From NCBI GenBank assembly GCA_963676845.2, contig CAXXKK010000028.1, positions 10,793 through 74,792 of the forward strand: DNA of 64,000 bases. The letters run 5' to 3'. Shown here piece by piece: positions 54,876-63,936 of this stretch. Made by a program: the position numbers and the translations under genes. The stretch comes from G963662675 sp963676845. GTDB lineage: Bacteria > Bacteroidota > Bacteroidia > Bacteroidales > Prolixibacteraceae. The notes below the pieces were generated by a model that saw only the letters and a program-made list of their open reading frames with translations, was not told the origin of the DNA and did no database searches. How positions within the stretch are numbered: position 1 is the stretch's first letter; the number at the start of each line of letters is the position of its first letter.

Positions 54876-54968
54876 GTTTACTAGTTTGGGTTTCATATCA
54901 TAAAATTCCCTCCATGTTTATGTTTTATTTATGGTTTCTTTTTAGTTAAATTATAAATACACGATAGC

Positions 54969-55901
54969 TTAATCAATCAGCTTTTTAGCCTCTTTTGCAA
55001 TATTTTCCGCTGTAATTCCGTAATATTCGAATATTTCCAGTGGCTTCGCATTAATTGCATTTTCTTCAGGTATTCCAATAATTTTCATTTTCACCGGATT
55101 TACCTGAGAAACGATTTCAGCAACAGCCGAACCTAAACCACCATATATGGAATGCTCTTCAACGGTAAGAATATGACCAGTCTCGCTTGCAGCAAGGATT
55201 GTTTCTTTATCAATAGGTTTAATTGTAAACATATCAATTACCTTAGCCTTAACGCCTTCTTTTTCAAGCAATTTAGAAGCTTCCAGTGCATGATATACTG
55301 TTTCTCCCGACGCAATAATCGCCAAGTCATTTCCTTCTGTAAGAACTTTCGCTTTTCCAGGTGTAAACTCTTCATTTTCAGAGTACACATCAGGAACTGC
55401 ATTTCTACCCATTCTCACATAAGCAGGTTCTGACGATTTTGCCAGGTATTGAGTTAATTTTTTTGCCTGGTGACGATCTGCAGGAAGATAAACTTCCATT
55501 TCAGGGAAAGTTCTCATCACTGCAAGGTCATGCAAGCTATGATGAGTAGCTCCAAGAGCTCCATAACTAACTCCTCCACTCACACCTATAACTTTCACAT
55601 TTGAGTGAGAATAAGCTACATCAACTTTGACTTGTTCCAAACTTCTTGCTGAATAAAAACAAGCAGGGCCACAAACAAAAACATTATTGCCACACAATGC
55701 TAAACCTGCTCCTACACCTATTGCATTTTGCTCTGCAATTCCTACTTCAACAAACTGTTCCGGTAATTCATCTGCAAAATCACCAAGGGTAACACTTCCC
55801 CTTGCATCTGAAGTAACGACAAAAATACTCTTGTCCGCTTTTGCTTCCTCCAGAATTGTATTTGTAAATGCCTTACGACATGGGATAACCTTATCTGCCA
55901 T
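54969..55901 (-). CDS. Transketolase, C-terminal subunit (candidate apulose-4-phosphate transketolase subunit B)
   Basis: The 310-residue protein has the pyrimidine-binding half (about 1-165, with EQFVEVGIAEQNAIGVGAGL carrying the catalytic Glu) and the C-terminal transketolase domain (about 180-305, GNDLAIIASGETVYHALEAS). Split transketolases are used for special sugars as well as for the pentose phosphate route. Beside a sugar isomerase and an FGGY kinase, this subunit matches AptB of the D-apiose pathway. The start codon overlaps the stop of the N-terminal subunit gene (TAATG). Confidence 0.9.
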   Translation of the reverse strand: MADKVIPCRKAFTNTILEEAKADKSIFVVTSDARGSVTLGDFADELPEQFVEVGIAEQNAIGVGAGLALCGNNVFVCGPACFYSARSLEQVKVDVAYSHSNVKVIGVSGGVSYGALGATHHSLHDLAVMRTFPEMEVYLPADRHQAKKLTQYLAKSSEPAYVRMGRNAVPDVYSENEEFTPGKAKVLTEGNDLAIIASGETVYHALEASKLLEKEGVKAKVIDMFTIKPIDKETILAASETGHILTVEEHSIYGGLGSAVAEIVSQVNPVKMKIIGIPEENAINAKPLEIFEYYGITAENIAKEAKKLID

Positions 55902-56728
55902 TACTTTTTCCCTCCTTGTTTATTCAACTCCTCTAATGCTTCAGCTAATTGTTCATCGCTAGGTACTCCATGATGCCATTTGGCAACATTCTCCATAAAC
56001 GAAACACCTTTACCTTTAATAGTCTTAGCAATTACAAAAGTTGGTTTACCTTTCACTGTTGGGGCTGAGTTAAAAGTATCAACCAGTACACCCATATCGT
56101 GTCCATCAATTTCAACTACATTCCAACCACAAGCCTCATATTTTTTACCCAAATCCTCTATTGTCATGACATCTTCAGTATTGCCACTAATCTGCAACAT
56201 GTTCCTGTCAACAATAGCAGTAAGGTTGTCCAGTTTATAGTGACCAGCAGAAGCTGCAGCCTCCATAATTGAACCTTCGCCATGTTCACCATCTCCCATC
56301 AATACAAAAGTTCGGTAACTTTTCCCCTGACGCTTAGCTGCTAAAGCCATTCCTACACCTACTGAAAGGCCATGCCCAAGAGCACCTGAGTTAACTTCAA
56401 TACCATTCACTTTACGGGTTGGGTGACCAGCCAAAATCGAATTAAATTTGCCATATGTATCCAAAACAGAATCTTCAATAAAACCTCTTCTGGATAAAAC
56501 AGCATACAAGCTCTCTACAGAATGCCCCTTGCTCAAAATGAACCGGTCACGATCAGGATCATTCGTATTCTGAGGATCAATTTTCAAAACAGCATAATAC
56601 AAAGCCGTCATAATATCGACAGAAGACAAAGATCCGCCGGTGTGCCCTCCTGAGGCACTGTAAATAATTTCGAGTGTCCGCTTTCTTATTTCAATCGCTT
56701 CTTCCTCTAACACACTTATTTTATTCAT
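55901..56728 (-). CDS. Transketolase, N-terminal subunit (candidate apulose-4-phosphate transketolase subunit A)
   Basis: The 275-residue protein is the thiamine pyrophosphate-binding half: SGGHTGGSLSSVDIMTALYY near residue 28, FILSKGHSVESLYAVL near 65, GALGHGLSVGVGMALA near 115, and the Mg/TPP motif GDGEHGEGSIMEAA with a later IVDRN. It pairs with the next gene to give a complete enzyme. In the known D-apiose route such a pair (AptA/AptB) transfers a glycolaldehyde-type unit from apulose 4-phosphate to glyceraldehyde 3-phosphate. It starts 5 bases after the permease gene. An ordinary split transketolase is the alternative. Confidence 0.9.
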   Translation of the reverse strand: MNKISVLEEEAIEIRKRTLEIIYSASGGHTGGSLSSVDIMTALYYAVLKIDPQNTNDPDRDRFILSKGHSVESLYAVLSRRGFIEDSVLDTYGKFNSILAGHPTRKVNGIEVNSGALGHGLSVGVGMALAAKRQGKSYRTFVLMGDGEHGEGSIMEAAASAGHYKLDNLTAIVDRNMLQISGNTEDVMTIEDLGKKYEACGWNVVEIDGHDMGVLVDTFNSAPTVKGKPTFVIAKTIKGKGVSFMENVAKWHHGVPSDEQLAEALEELNKQGGKK

Positions 56729-56733
56729 AGATA

Positions 56734-57750
56734 TTAATTATTTGACATGGATATCAATACCAGCCCAATCAAGAACAAGATGAACATGATAACCAATAAC
56801 TTATTTGTTCCTTTTGGTGCTCCTTTAAACTCTTTCCAGATAAATATTCCCCACAAAATGGCAACAACCGGAGCGGCATTACTTAATGCATAAGAAATTG
56901 CAGGATTGGCACTTCCAGCTGAGATGAAACTCACAACCATACCTGTCATCCAAATAAAACCACCGGCAATACCAGTAATGTGAGTTTTGAAGTTACCTTG
57001 AAAGTATTCTTTCATTTTCACAGGTTCTCCTTCAACAGGATATTTCATGAAAAATGGGTTGAAAATTGGAGTACTAACTAAAACTCCAAAAGCGAAAAAG
57101 AATACACCTGTATATGGAGTTAGGTTACCGGTACCACCAGACACAAAATTGCCATCGATTGATTTTACAACTAGTCCGTAAAAAAACGCAATGAGCAAAC
57201 CTGCACCTACAGAAAGCAAAATCCCCTTAGCCGATGGCTTTTTCTGTTCCTGAGCTAATTTCTTGTATGACAACATACTAAGATATATTGCAACAATAAT
57301 TACAGCAACTCCAACAAACAGCAAGGGAACATTGCCTTCGGGGGTTCCTTTAGCCAGCACTACCAGCAAAAAGTTGAAAATAATTCCCAGTATCCAGGCT
57401 AAACCTCCACCAATTGGAAACCCAACAGACATACCTGCTACTGCAATCGCAGCAGTAAGAAGAATATTCCCTAGGTTCCATACAACACCTCCTGCCATTG
57501 CATTAAAAATACTGGAGCCATTGGCCTGAGCTATATCCTCAAGAAAAGGACGACCTTCAGCACCAAAACTCCCCAGGGTAAGTGCATATAAAGCAGCAGT
57601 TATCATTAAACCAATGGTTAAATCCCAATAAAATAGCTCAAAACGCCACTTTTTATCTGCCAGTTTTAGTGTATTTGCCCAAGACCCCCAACAAACCATT
57701 GTTATGAAGAAAAAGAATAAGGCTAAGCCATAATTATGTACCAGTACCAT
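56734..57750 (-). CDS. DMT-superfamily sugar permease (GRP/RhaT-like)
   Basis: The 338-residue protein has about ten membrane segments. The N-terminal block FFFFITMVCWGSWANTLKLA with FELFYWDLTIGL is characteristic of a Bacteroidota group of sugar permeases related to RhaT and GRP transporters. Its second half has TNK-type ends and NAAPVVAILWGIFIWKEFKG near residue 298. Between the isomerase and the transketolase genes, with gaps of 5 and 37 bases, it most likely brings the operon's free sugar across the inner membrane. Confidence 0.85.
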   Translation of the reverse strand: MVLVHNYGLALFFFFITMVCWGSWANTLKLADKKWRFELFYWDLTIGLMITAALYALTLGSFGAEGRPFLEDIAQANGSSIFNAMAGGVVWNLGNILLTAAIAVAGMSVGFPIGGGLAWILGIIFNFLLVVLAKGTPEGNVPLLFVGVAVIIVAIYLSMLSYKKLAQEQKKPSAKGILLSVGAGLLIAFFYGLVVKSIDGNFVSGGTGNLTPYTGVFFFAFGVLVSTPIFNPFFMKYPVEGEPVKMKEYFQGNFKTHITGIAGGFIWMTGMVVSFISAGSANPAISYALSNAAPVVAILWGIFIWKEFKGAPKGTNKLLVIMFILFLIGLVLISMSNN

Positions 57751-57787
57751 AGTTTATTTCTTTTAAAAAGTGATTACTAATTCGTGA

Positions 57788-59203
57788 TTATTGGTGCTTA
57801 TATAATTCCCAGCCCATATAGTTCCCAACTGCCTCTTCAATTACATCAGCTACATGTGTACGTACCATTGCAACGTGGTGCTCAAAACCATTCTTGCACA
57901 TGTACTTCATAAGATTCTGTAGATTTGGAATTTCACAAACAGCAATACCTCCATCCATTCCGTATGGATCATCAGTAATCGTTCCTTCTCCTAAATATGT
58001 TTTTACAATTCCTTTATTATCATCAGTCGACACACGGAAATAAGTCATATCTCCAGCTGCAACTTTACCTTTTACAGCACCGAAAGTATCTTCGCTACCT
58101 AACACTGTTCCCAAAACATCAAGACTACCGATTTCAATATCATTTTGGAAGAATGATTTTGGATAGTTACTACAGTGAGTCAATACACACTTATCACGAT
58201 CTTCTGCAAAGTTGTTGTTCCAATCTAAAAGTGCCGAAGGAATTTCTGCTGCCAACGTCAATGCATACATAGCAATTGCACCTGCAACATCAACCTCACA
58301 AGCAGATGGCATTAACTTCTCGCCCATCATACTCATGGTAACACAAGCTGCACATCCGTAATTTTTCTCGATAGATTCCCAACATTGCAATGCAGAAATA
58401 TTACAATCATTCTCTGCAATCCAATTTTCAACAGCTAAACCAAAACGAGCTTGTTTTGCTAATTTTCCTTTTCCTAGCACAGAACAAGTTCCGTATTCCT
58501 GAATAGCTGCAACTTTCTCTATTACTGCAGGATCATTTTCATCAATCTTTTCCGCTGCAGCCAATATCTCTGACATATCAACAGGGACGATTGTAATGCC
58601 ATATTTTTGTAAGATTTTTTCACTAAAACGCATAGTCTGGAAGCCTATTGGACGAGTACCAATTGCACCAACTCTTAAGTTACTTAAACCGTTTACTACA
58701 CGACAGACACTTGCAAATTTCACCAAGTCTTTTGTGAATTCTTCACTTTCAAGACTGTATGTATGATACATTGTATCTGTAAACTTGATACCGTAATGAT
58801 AGAAGTTGTTACAAACCGAAAGCTTACCACAGAAAGCATCACGACGACTCTTCACATCCACCTTATCATTATCGTCATCACAAGCCTGTACTAAAATTGG
58901 CACATTCAATCCAGAAATTTTGATGGTGTTAACTACACCCAATTCATCTCCAAAGTTTGGAAGAACGACAATTACACCTTCAATAATGTCTGCATTCTTT
59001 TTGAATAATTCACCACACTTTACGGCATCTGCATAACCTTCAATATTCCCTGTTGGAGTTTCACTCTCAGGAAGAATAACATAACCAAAGCCCATTTTAT
59101 CGAGCTTTTCTGTTACTTTTTTTCTTGCATCAACAGCCAATTTGTAATTAAAAATATTACGAGTGGCGATAATTACTCCAAATGTTTGTTTTGCGTTATT
59201 CAT
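57788..59203 (-). CDS. L-fucose/L-arabinose isomerase-like sugar isomerase (candidate D-apiose isomerase)
   Basis: The 471-residue protein has the fold order of the fucose/arabinose isomerase superfamily: an N-terminal Rossmann-like part with FGVIIATRN and IEGVIVVLPNFGDE, a middle part with LRVGAIGTRPIGFQTMRFSE, and a C-terminal beta part with CEIPNLQNLMKYMCKNGFEHH and HVADVIEEAVGNYMGW. It is not a classical FucI or AraA. Flanked by an FGGY kinase and a split transketolase, it is a good candidate for the aldose-ketose step from D-apiose to D-apulose; that substrate is inferred from context only. Confidence 0.82.
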   Translation of the reverse strand: MNNAKQTFGVIIATRNIFNYKLAVDARKKVTEKLDKMGFGYVILPESETPTGNIEGYADAVKCGELFKKNADIIEGVIVVLPNFGDELGVVNTIKISGLNVPILVQACDDDNDKVDVKSRRDAFCGKLSVCNNFYHYGIKFTDTMYHTYSLESEEFTKDLVKFASVCRVVNGLSNLRVGAIGTRPIGFQTMRFSEKILQKYGITIVPVDMSEILAAAEKIDENDPAVIEKVAAIQEYGTCSVLGKGKLAKQARFGLAVENWIAENDCNISALQCWESIEKNYGCAACVTMSMMGEKLMPSACEVDVAGAIAMYALTLAAEIPSALLDWNNNFAEDRDKCVLTHCSNYPKSFFQNDIEIGSLDVLGTVLGSEDTFGAVKGKVAAGDMTYFRVSTDDNKGIVKTYLGEGTITDDPYGMDGGIAVCEIPNLQNLMKYMCKNGFEHHVAMVRTHVADVIEEAVGNYMGWELYKHQ

Positions 59204-59237
59204 TTCGTTTTTAGTTTTTGATAGATTTATTATAATA

Positions 59238-60734
59238 TTATTTCAATCGAGCACGTTCAACAGCTTTTTTCCAGCCGTTGTATAATTCTTCGATTTTTTC
59301 CAATTCCATTTGAGGTTCGAACAAATGAGCAGATTGACGTAAAGATTCAATCTCTTCCGTATTTTTCCAGAAACCCGTTGCCAGGCCAGCCATAAATGTT
59401 GTTCCTAAAGCAGATACTTCCTCAATTTCAGAGCGCGCTACATTATTATTCAACATATCTGCCTGAAACTGCATCAGAAATTTGTTGCGTGTTGGGCCTC
59501 CATCAACCCGAAGTTCTTTTAATTGAACACTTCCGTCTTCAATCATTAATCCAATTAAGTCTTTAATTTGATAAGCTATACTTTCCAATCCGGCACGAAC
59601 AATATGTGCCTTTTTGGTGCTTCTTGACATTCCGGACAAACATGCTCTTGCTTCATTATCCCAATAAGGAGCGCCAAGACCAACGAAAGCTGGCACAAAA
59701 TATACTCCGTTATTATCATCGACACTTGTTGCGAGGGCTTCCGTTTCTGATGCATCATTAATTAACCCGGCATCCAGCTTCATCCAATTGATTGTATCTC
59801 CAGTGCAGTGAATATTTCCCTCAAAAACATAGAATATCTTTTTATCTATTCCATATCCAATTGAAGTAACAAGACCTTCTGGTGGATTCATTGACTGAGT
59901 ACCAATATTCATCATCACTGATGAACCTGTTCCATAAGTAGCCTTCCCCATGCCGGGCTTAAAACAATTCTGGCCAAACAAAGCAGCATGTGAATCACCT
60001 AATAAGCCAGCAATAGCTACAGGTGTATCAAATAATATTTCAGTATCAGTATATCCAAATACTTCATCGCTATAATGAACTTCAGGAAACATGCTTGAAT
60101 CCAAATCAAACAAGTCTATTAATTCCTGGTCCCATTCCAGAGTATGTATATTAAATAATAGTGTACGACATGCATTTGAATAATCTGTAGCATGAACTTT
60201 TCCTCCTGTTAGTTTCCAAAGCAACCATGAATCCATTGTACCTAACAGAAGATCGCCATTCTTTGCTCTGTCTTTTAACCCGGCAACATTGTTCATAATC
60301 CAATGAAGCTTGCTTGCAGAAAAATAAGGATCAATCAATAAACCTGTTTTTTCCCTAATCATAGATTCTTTATTAGCTTCCTTCAGCTTTGCACAGTAAT
60401 CAGCTCCTCTTAGACATTGCCAAACGGCTGCATTTGCAACAGGCTCACCAGTATTCTTATCCCAAATCATTGCTGTTTCGCGTTGATTGGTAATTGCAAT
60501 ACTTGCGAGATCTTCAGCAGTTGCATTCTTTTCAGCCATTACATCACATATTCCCTGTAATGTATTATTGAATATTTCAACAGGATCGTGCTCTACAAAA
60601 CTTGCTTGTGGATAATATTGTTGGTGAGGGATAGTAACCCTTGCGTCAAGAGTTCCTACCTTATTAAAAAGAATTGTTTTTGTAGCAGATGTACTTTGAT
60701 CAATTGCAAGAATGTATTTTTTTGAATTTTCCAT
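59238..60734 (-). CDS. FGGY-family carbohydrate kinase, glycerol-kinase-like (candidate D-apulose kinase)
   Basis: The 498-residue kinase begins with the ATP-binding AIDQSTSATKTILFN. The glycerol-binding residues of GlpK are all present: Arg85-Glu86 (NQRET), Trp105 (WQCLRG), Tyr137 (DPYFSASK) and Asp247 (GDSHAALFGQ). A true glycerol kinase is therefore possible. However, no glycerol genes are near, and D-apulose has a glycerol-like bis(hydroxymethyl) end, so a GlpK-like pocket suits apulose 4-phosphorylation. It is the first gene of the eight-gene operon and has its own promoter with a DeoR-type box. Confidence 0.85.
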   Translation of the reverse strand: MENSKKYILAIDQSTSATKTILFNKVGTLDARVTIPHQQYYPQASFVEHDPVEIFNNTLQGICDVMAEKNATAEDLASIAITNQRETAMIWDKNTGEPVANAAVWQCLRGADYCAKLKEANKESMIREKTGLLIDPYFSASKLHWIMNNVAGLKDRAKNGDLLLGTMDSWLLWKLTGGKVHATDYSNACRTLLFNIHTLEWDQELIDLFDLDSSMFPEVHYSDEVFGYTDTEILFDTPVAIAGLLGDSHAALFGQNCFKPGMGKATYGTGSSVMMNIGTQSMNPPEGLVTSIGYGIDKKIFYVFEGNIHCTGDTINWMKLDAGLINDASETEALATSVDDNNGVYFVPAFVGLGAPYWDNEARACLSGMSRSTKKAHIVRAGLESIAYQIKDLIGLMIEDGSVQLKELRVDGGPTRNKFLMQFQADMLNNNVARSEIEEVSALGTTFMAGLATGFWKNTEEIESLRQSAHLFEPQMELEKIEELYNGWKKAVERARLK

Positions 60735-60810
60735 TCCGTTTATATTTTGAATAACTTATAAATATCCAGTCTTTTACTTACCAAATGAAAGACCAAACAC
60801 TTTCTTTTTT

Positions 60811-60850
60811 TTTCGTTTTCAAATATAAAAGAAATTTTTCGAAAATCAAC
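60811..60850 (-). promoter_or_regulatory. Promoter of the apiose-type operon with DeoR-type operator
   Basis: On the minus strand GTTG (60847-60850 complement), 19 bases, then TATATTTG (60820-60827 complement) is a near-ideal Bacteroidota promoter. GAAAACGAAA (complement of TTTCGTTTTC, 60811-60820) follows the -7 element at once; TTTCGTTTT is the usual half-site core of DeoR-family repressors. The leader is about 80 nt. Confidence 0.62.
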
Positions 60851-61015
60851 AACAAAAAAACAAGCAAAATATATAACACAAAAAAAACAGACACTCATTC
60901 TTAAAGTATCTGTTTATCAACATACAGCAAACTAGCAAACAAATATTCTAAATGAAATTACTAATTCACACAAAAGATCAAAAAGAAAAGATAAAAGAAA
61001 TAAAAACGAAATAAT

Positions 61016-61777
61016 CTAGGCAATAATCATTTTCACATCATGTCTTTTAAAAATGGTAATATCTTCCTTTTTTATAGACGAATCCGTAATGAGATAATCA
61101 ATCAAGGCAATTGCACCAAGGCTGGCAAATGAATTTTTTCCAATTTTAGTTGAGTCAGCCACCAAATAAACAAGATCAGATGATTCAATCATTGCTTTTT
61201 TTACAACAAGGTCGCTAATACTTGGATAAGTTAGTCCTGCTTTCATGTTAATACCTGCAGTTGCCAAAAACAACTTATCCACATGTAATCCGTCAAAAAA
61301 ATCAGCAGCTTTCTCTCCTGTTAAAGATAGAGTTGGAGCTTTAAATTCCCCTCCGGTCACTACCAGATTAATCTCTGGCTCACTTCCCAACATTAAGGCT
61401 ATATTTAACGCATTTGTTATGACTGTCAAATTTTTAAACCCAATCAGAAGTTTAGCTATCTCTGTCGTTGTTGATCCTGAATCTAAAATAATTGTATCAC
61501 CTGGTTCTATAAGCTCCACAGCCTTCTGTGCAATCAAGGCTTTCTCTTCTAAATTCCCTCTATTCTGTAACTCCAGATTTGTAACTGTTTGACCAATATC
61601 TTTCAGATATGCCCCTCCGTGCTCTCTCTTTATAACACCATCTTTTTCAAGCTTTTCCAGATCTTGCCGAATAGTAACCTCTGTTACTTTAAAGATTTTG
61701 CTTAGCTGCATTACTTTTGCATGCCCATCTTCTTTGATTAATTCAAGAATCTTTTCTCTTCTTTGATTTGGTAACAT
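61016..61777 (-). CDS. DeoR-family transcriptional repressor
   Basis: The 253-residue protein has an N-terminal helix-turn-helix (about 5-60, QLSKIFKVTEVTIRQDLEKL followed by IKREHGGAYL). The sugar-phosphate-sensing domain follows, with IILDSGSTTTEIAKLL near residue 95, ITNALNIALML and VVTGGEFKAPTLSLTG. It lies upstream of the kinase operon on the same strand with 281 bases between, where a DeoR-type box covers the promoter. A phosphorylated intermediate of that pathway is the likely inducer. It follows ribB by 25 bases and may be cotranscribed with it. Confidence 0.9.
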   Translation of the reverse strand: MLPNQRREKILELIKEDGHAKVMQLSKIFKVTEVTIRQDLEKLEKDGVIKREHGGAYLKDIGQTVTNLELQNRGNLEEKALIAQKAVELIEPGDTIILDSGSTTTEIAKLLIGFKNLTVITNALNIALMLGSEPEINLVVTGGEFKAPTLSLTGEKAADFFDGLHVDKLFLATAGINMKAGLTYPSISDLVVKKAMIESSDLVYLVADSTKIGKNSFASLGAIALIDYLITDSSIKKEDITIFKRHDVKMIIA

Positions 61778-61802
61778 ATCTTATGAATATTATTTTCCTT
61801 TA

Positions 61803-62429
61803 CTAAATCTTACTTTCTAAAAACTCAATCAACCTTTTTACGGTTATTAATTTTAGATCGAATTTTGCTGCAATATTTTGAAGATCAGGATAACGTGCCA
61901 TTGTTCCATCATCATTCATCACCTCTACTAAAACTCCCGCAGGAGACAAACCGGCTAATGATGCCAGGTCTACTGCAGCTTCTGTATGTCCTGGCCGTTT
62001 TCTAACTCCTTCCGGATCTGCAATTATCGGGAATATATGCCCAGGTTTTCCCAACTCCTCAGGTTTTGTTTTCTTATTAACTAATGCTCTAATTGTTTTT
62101 GCTCTATCACTAGCAGAGATTCCCGTTGTGCAACCTTCACCAATTAAGTCAACCGAAACTGTAAAATTTGTTCTATTCACAGCATTGTTTGATTTAACCA
62201 TTGGCTCAAGCCTTAGTTCTTTACATCGACCTTCTGTAAGAGCGACACAAATAAGCCCCCTTCCCTCAATTGCCATAAAATTAACAATTTCAGGAGTTAT
62301 TAGTTCCGCAGCCACAATGAAATCTCCTTCATTTTCACGATTTTCATCATCTGCAACGATCACTACTTCACCCGCCCCAACAGCCTCTATCGCTTCTTCT
62401 ATATCCTTATAACACTTATTTTTCACCAT
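61803..62429 (-). CDS. ribB: 3,4-dihydroxy-2-butanone-4-phosphate synthase (stand-alone)
   Basis: RibB converts ribulose 5-phosphate to dihydroxybutanone phosphate and formate in riboflavin synthesis. The start at 62429 gives 208 residues beginning MVKNKCYKDIEEAIEAVGAG. An upstream in-frame ATG at 62504 precedes the -7 element at 62448 and is rejected. Catalytic blocks are VIVADDENRENEGDFIVAAE, GRGLICVAL, TGISASDRAKTIRAL and the RPGHTEAAVDLA region. No GTP cyclohydrolase II domain follows, unlike the RibBA fusion common in the phylum. Confidence 0.95.
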   Translation of the reverse strand: MVKNKCYKDIEEAIEAVGAGEVVIVADDENRENEGDFIVAAELITPEIVNFMAIEGRGLICVALTEGRCKELRLEPMVKSNNAVNRTNFTVSVDLIGEGCTTGISASDRAKTIRALVNKKTKPEELGKPGHIFPIIADPEGVRKRPGHTEAAVDLASLAGLSPAGVLVEVMNDDGTMARYPDLQNIAAKFDLKLITVKRLIEFLESKI

Positions 62430-62447
62430 AGAACTCAGAATAAAACG

Positions 62448-62455
62448 CAAAAATA
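62448..62455 (-). promoter_or_regulatory. -7 element of the ribB promoter
   Basis: TATTTTTG on the minus strand matches TAnnTTTG and lies 18 bases before the ribB start at 62429. No clear -33 TTG was found. Confidence 0.45.
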
Positions 62456-62882
62456 CAAAATAAAACGAAACATAAGAGAAAAAGCTATAGTTATCAACAT
62501 GCAACTATTTTAAGTTAAGCACAAAAGAACTACATATCTAATATTTAAATCAAAAATTTAAGAGTTAAGTGTTCTTCTCTAAAAACGACACACTTGATTA
62601 TGCAAGGAAAACATACTTCTAAAAAAATATTTCGAATCAATAACACGACAAAAGATACCAGAAATTACACCAACCATCAACACAAGACATAAAACACTTC
62701 ATATCAAAACATTACATAAATATTAATTTTTCAATAAGATATACCACTACATACTTATTGCAAAATCAAACTCACCCATAAAATCATCTTCCATAAAAAA
62801 CAGACCAACTAGTAATACCTAATAACACCTCCATAAAAAAGATATAATCATCATACGATTTCGTACTGATATCCATGTAGAC
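62456..62882. other. AT-rich intergenic region without recognised features
   Basis: About 430 bases between the ribB promoter and the aldo/keto reductase terminator. The sequence is A-rich on the plus strand, with stop codons in all frames and no gene, riboswitch or repeat that I can support; no FMN-riboswitch core was seen. Confidence 0.5.
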
Positions 62883-62921
62883 AAAAAAAGCCAGGAAGCA
62901 AATACTCTCCCTGGCTTTTTT
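62883..62921 (-). terminator. Terminator of the aldo/keto reductase gene (bidirectional shape)
   Basis: AAAAAAGCCAGG (ending 62895) pairs with CCTGGCTTTTTT (62910-62921). On the minus strand a run of T residues follows. It lies 20 bases beyond the gene's stop. Confidence 0.8.
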
Positions 62922-62940
62922 ATAATGTAATTTTTATGAA

Positions 62941-63936
62941 CTAACTAACGATTACCAAATCTTTTAAATGATCACTAATTACCTCAATTTCTTCGGTTGT
63001 TAATTCAGCATCAATTGCTTTTGCGTTTTGTATTGCTTGTTCTGTATTTCTTGCACCAACCAAAGTTATTGTAATTCCAGGTTGTTCAAGAGTCCATAAA
63101 ATCACCAACTGACCAGAAGTAATTCCTTTAGAAGCTGCAATTGGCTTAACTTTTTCAAGAAACGCATTCGTGCGAATCAGATTCTCATCTCTATAAAAAT
63201 GAATATTCGCGCGGTGATCTCCTTCAGAAAATTTATAACCTGGCTTCATTTTTCCTGTTAATAAACCTCTTTCCAGCGGACTGTAGGCTAAGATACCTTT
63301 ATTGTTTTCCAGACAGTACGGAACAACATCTTCTTCAATATCCCTTTTTACCATACTATACGGAACCTGGTTAGATGCCAATGAAATATACTTTTCAGCT
63401 TCAGCCATTTGTTCTGAGTTGTAATTGCACACACCTGAATAACGTACTTTCCCTTGTTCAATTAACTTAGCTACAGCTTCCATTGTCTCCTGTATCGGTG
63501 TTGTACTGTCAGGCCAATGAATTTGATAAAGGTCAATATAATCGGTTCCCAGGCGTTTTAAACTGTCTTCGCATTCTTTTATGATACTTTCCTTTCCAGC
63601 ATATTTATAAATGTCAATATCATTTCCATTGTTATCCTTGCTCTTGAAACCCAAATCTCCTTTTGCCAAATCCCAGCGCATACCAAATTTGGTAAGAATC
63701 TGTACTTTATCTCGTGGAATTTCTTTAATAGCCTCGGCTACAATTTCTTCACTAAGTCCTTGACCGTAAATTGGAGCTGTATCAATTGAGGTCACACCCA
63801 AATCATAAGATGCCTGAATAGCTTTAACTGCATCTTTACGTTCTGTACCACCCCACATCCAGCCTCCAGCAGCCCAAGCACCAAATGTTACGACTGAAAT
63901 CTCAAGATCTGTCTTTCCTAATTTTCTATACTTCAT
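62941..63936 (-). CDS. Aldo/keto reductase
   Basis: The 331-residue NADPH-dependent oxidoreductase shows the AKR catalytic tetrad: Asp52 and Tyr57 in SIDTAPIYGQGLSEE, Lys83 in ILTKFG, and the His in IDLYQIHWPDSTTP near residue 140. NADPH-binding blocks ILAYSPLERGLLTGK and LVGARNTEQAIQNA are also present. It resembles general stress or sugar aldehyde reductases; the substrate is unknown. It is monocistronic and faces the terminator downstream. Confidence 0.93.
   Translation of the reverse strand: MKYRKLGKTDLEISVVTFGAWAAGGWMWGGTERKDAVKAIQASYDLGVTSIDTAPIYGQGLSEEIVAEAIKEIPRDKVQILTKFGMRWDLAKGDLGFKSKDNNGNDIDIYKYAGKESIIKECEDSLKRLGTDYIDLYQIHWPDSTTPIQETMEAVAKLIEQGKVRYSGVCNYNSEQMAEAEKYISLASNQVPYSMVKRDIEEDVVPYCLENNKGILAYSPLERGLLTGKMKPGYKFSEGDHRANIHFYRDENLIRTNAFLEKVKPIAASKGITSGQLVILWTLEQPGITITLVGARNTEQAIQNAKAIDAELTTEEIEVISDHLKDLVIVS

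Noticed and set aside
59238..60734. Plain glycerol kinase (glpK) as the call for the FGGY kinase
   Set aside because: All glycerol-contacting residues are present, so it remains possible. No glycerol facilitator or glycerol-3-phosphate dehydrogenase is adjacent, whereas isomerase and split transketolase genes are; the context call is preferred with moderate confidence.
62430..62504. Extended N-terminus of ribB starting at 62504
   Set aside because: The extra 25 residues are hydrophobic and unlike RibB, and a -7 promoter element at 62448-62455 lies inside the extension.
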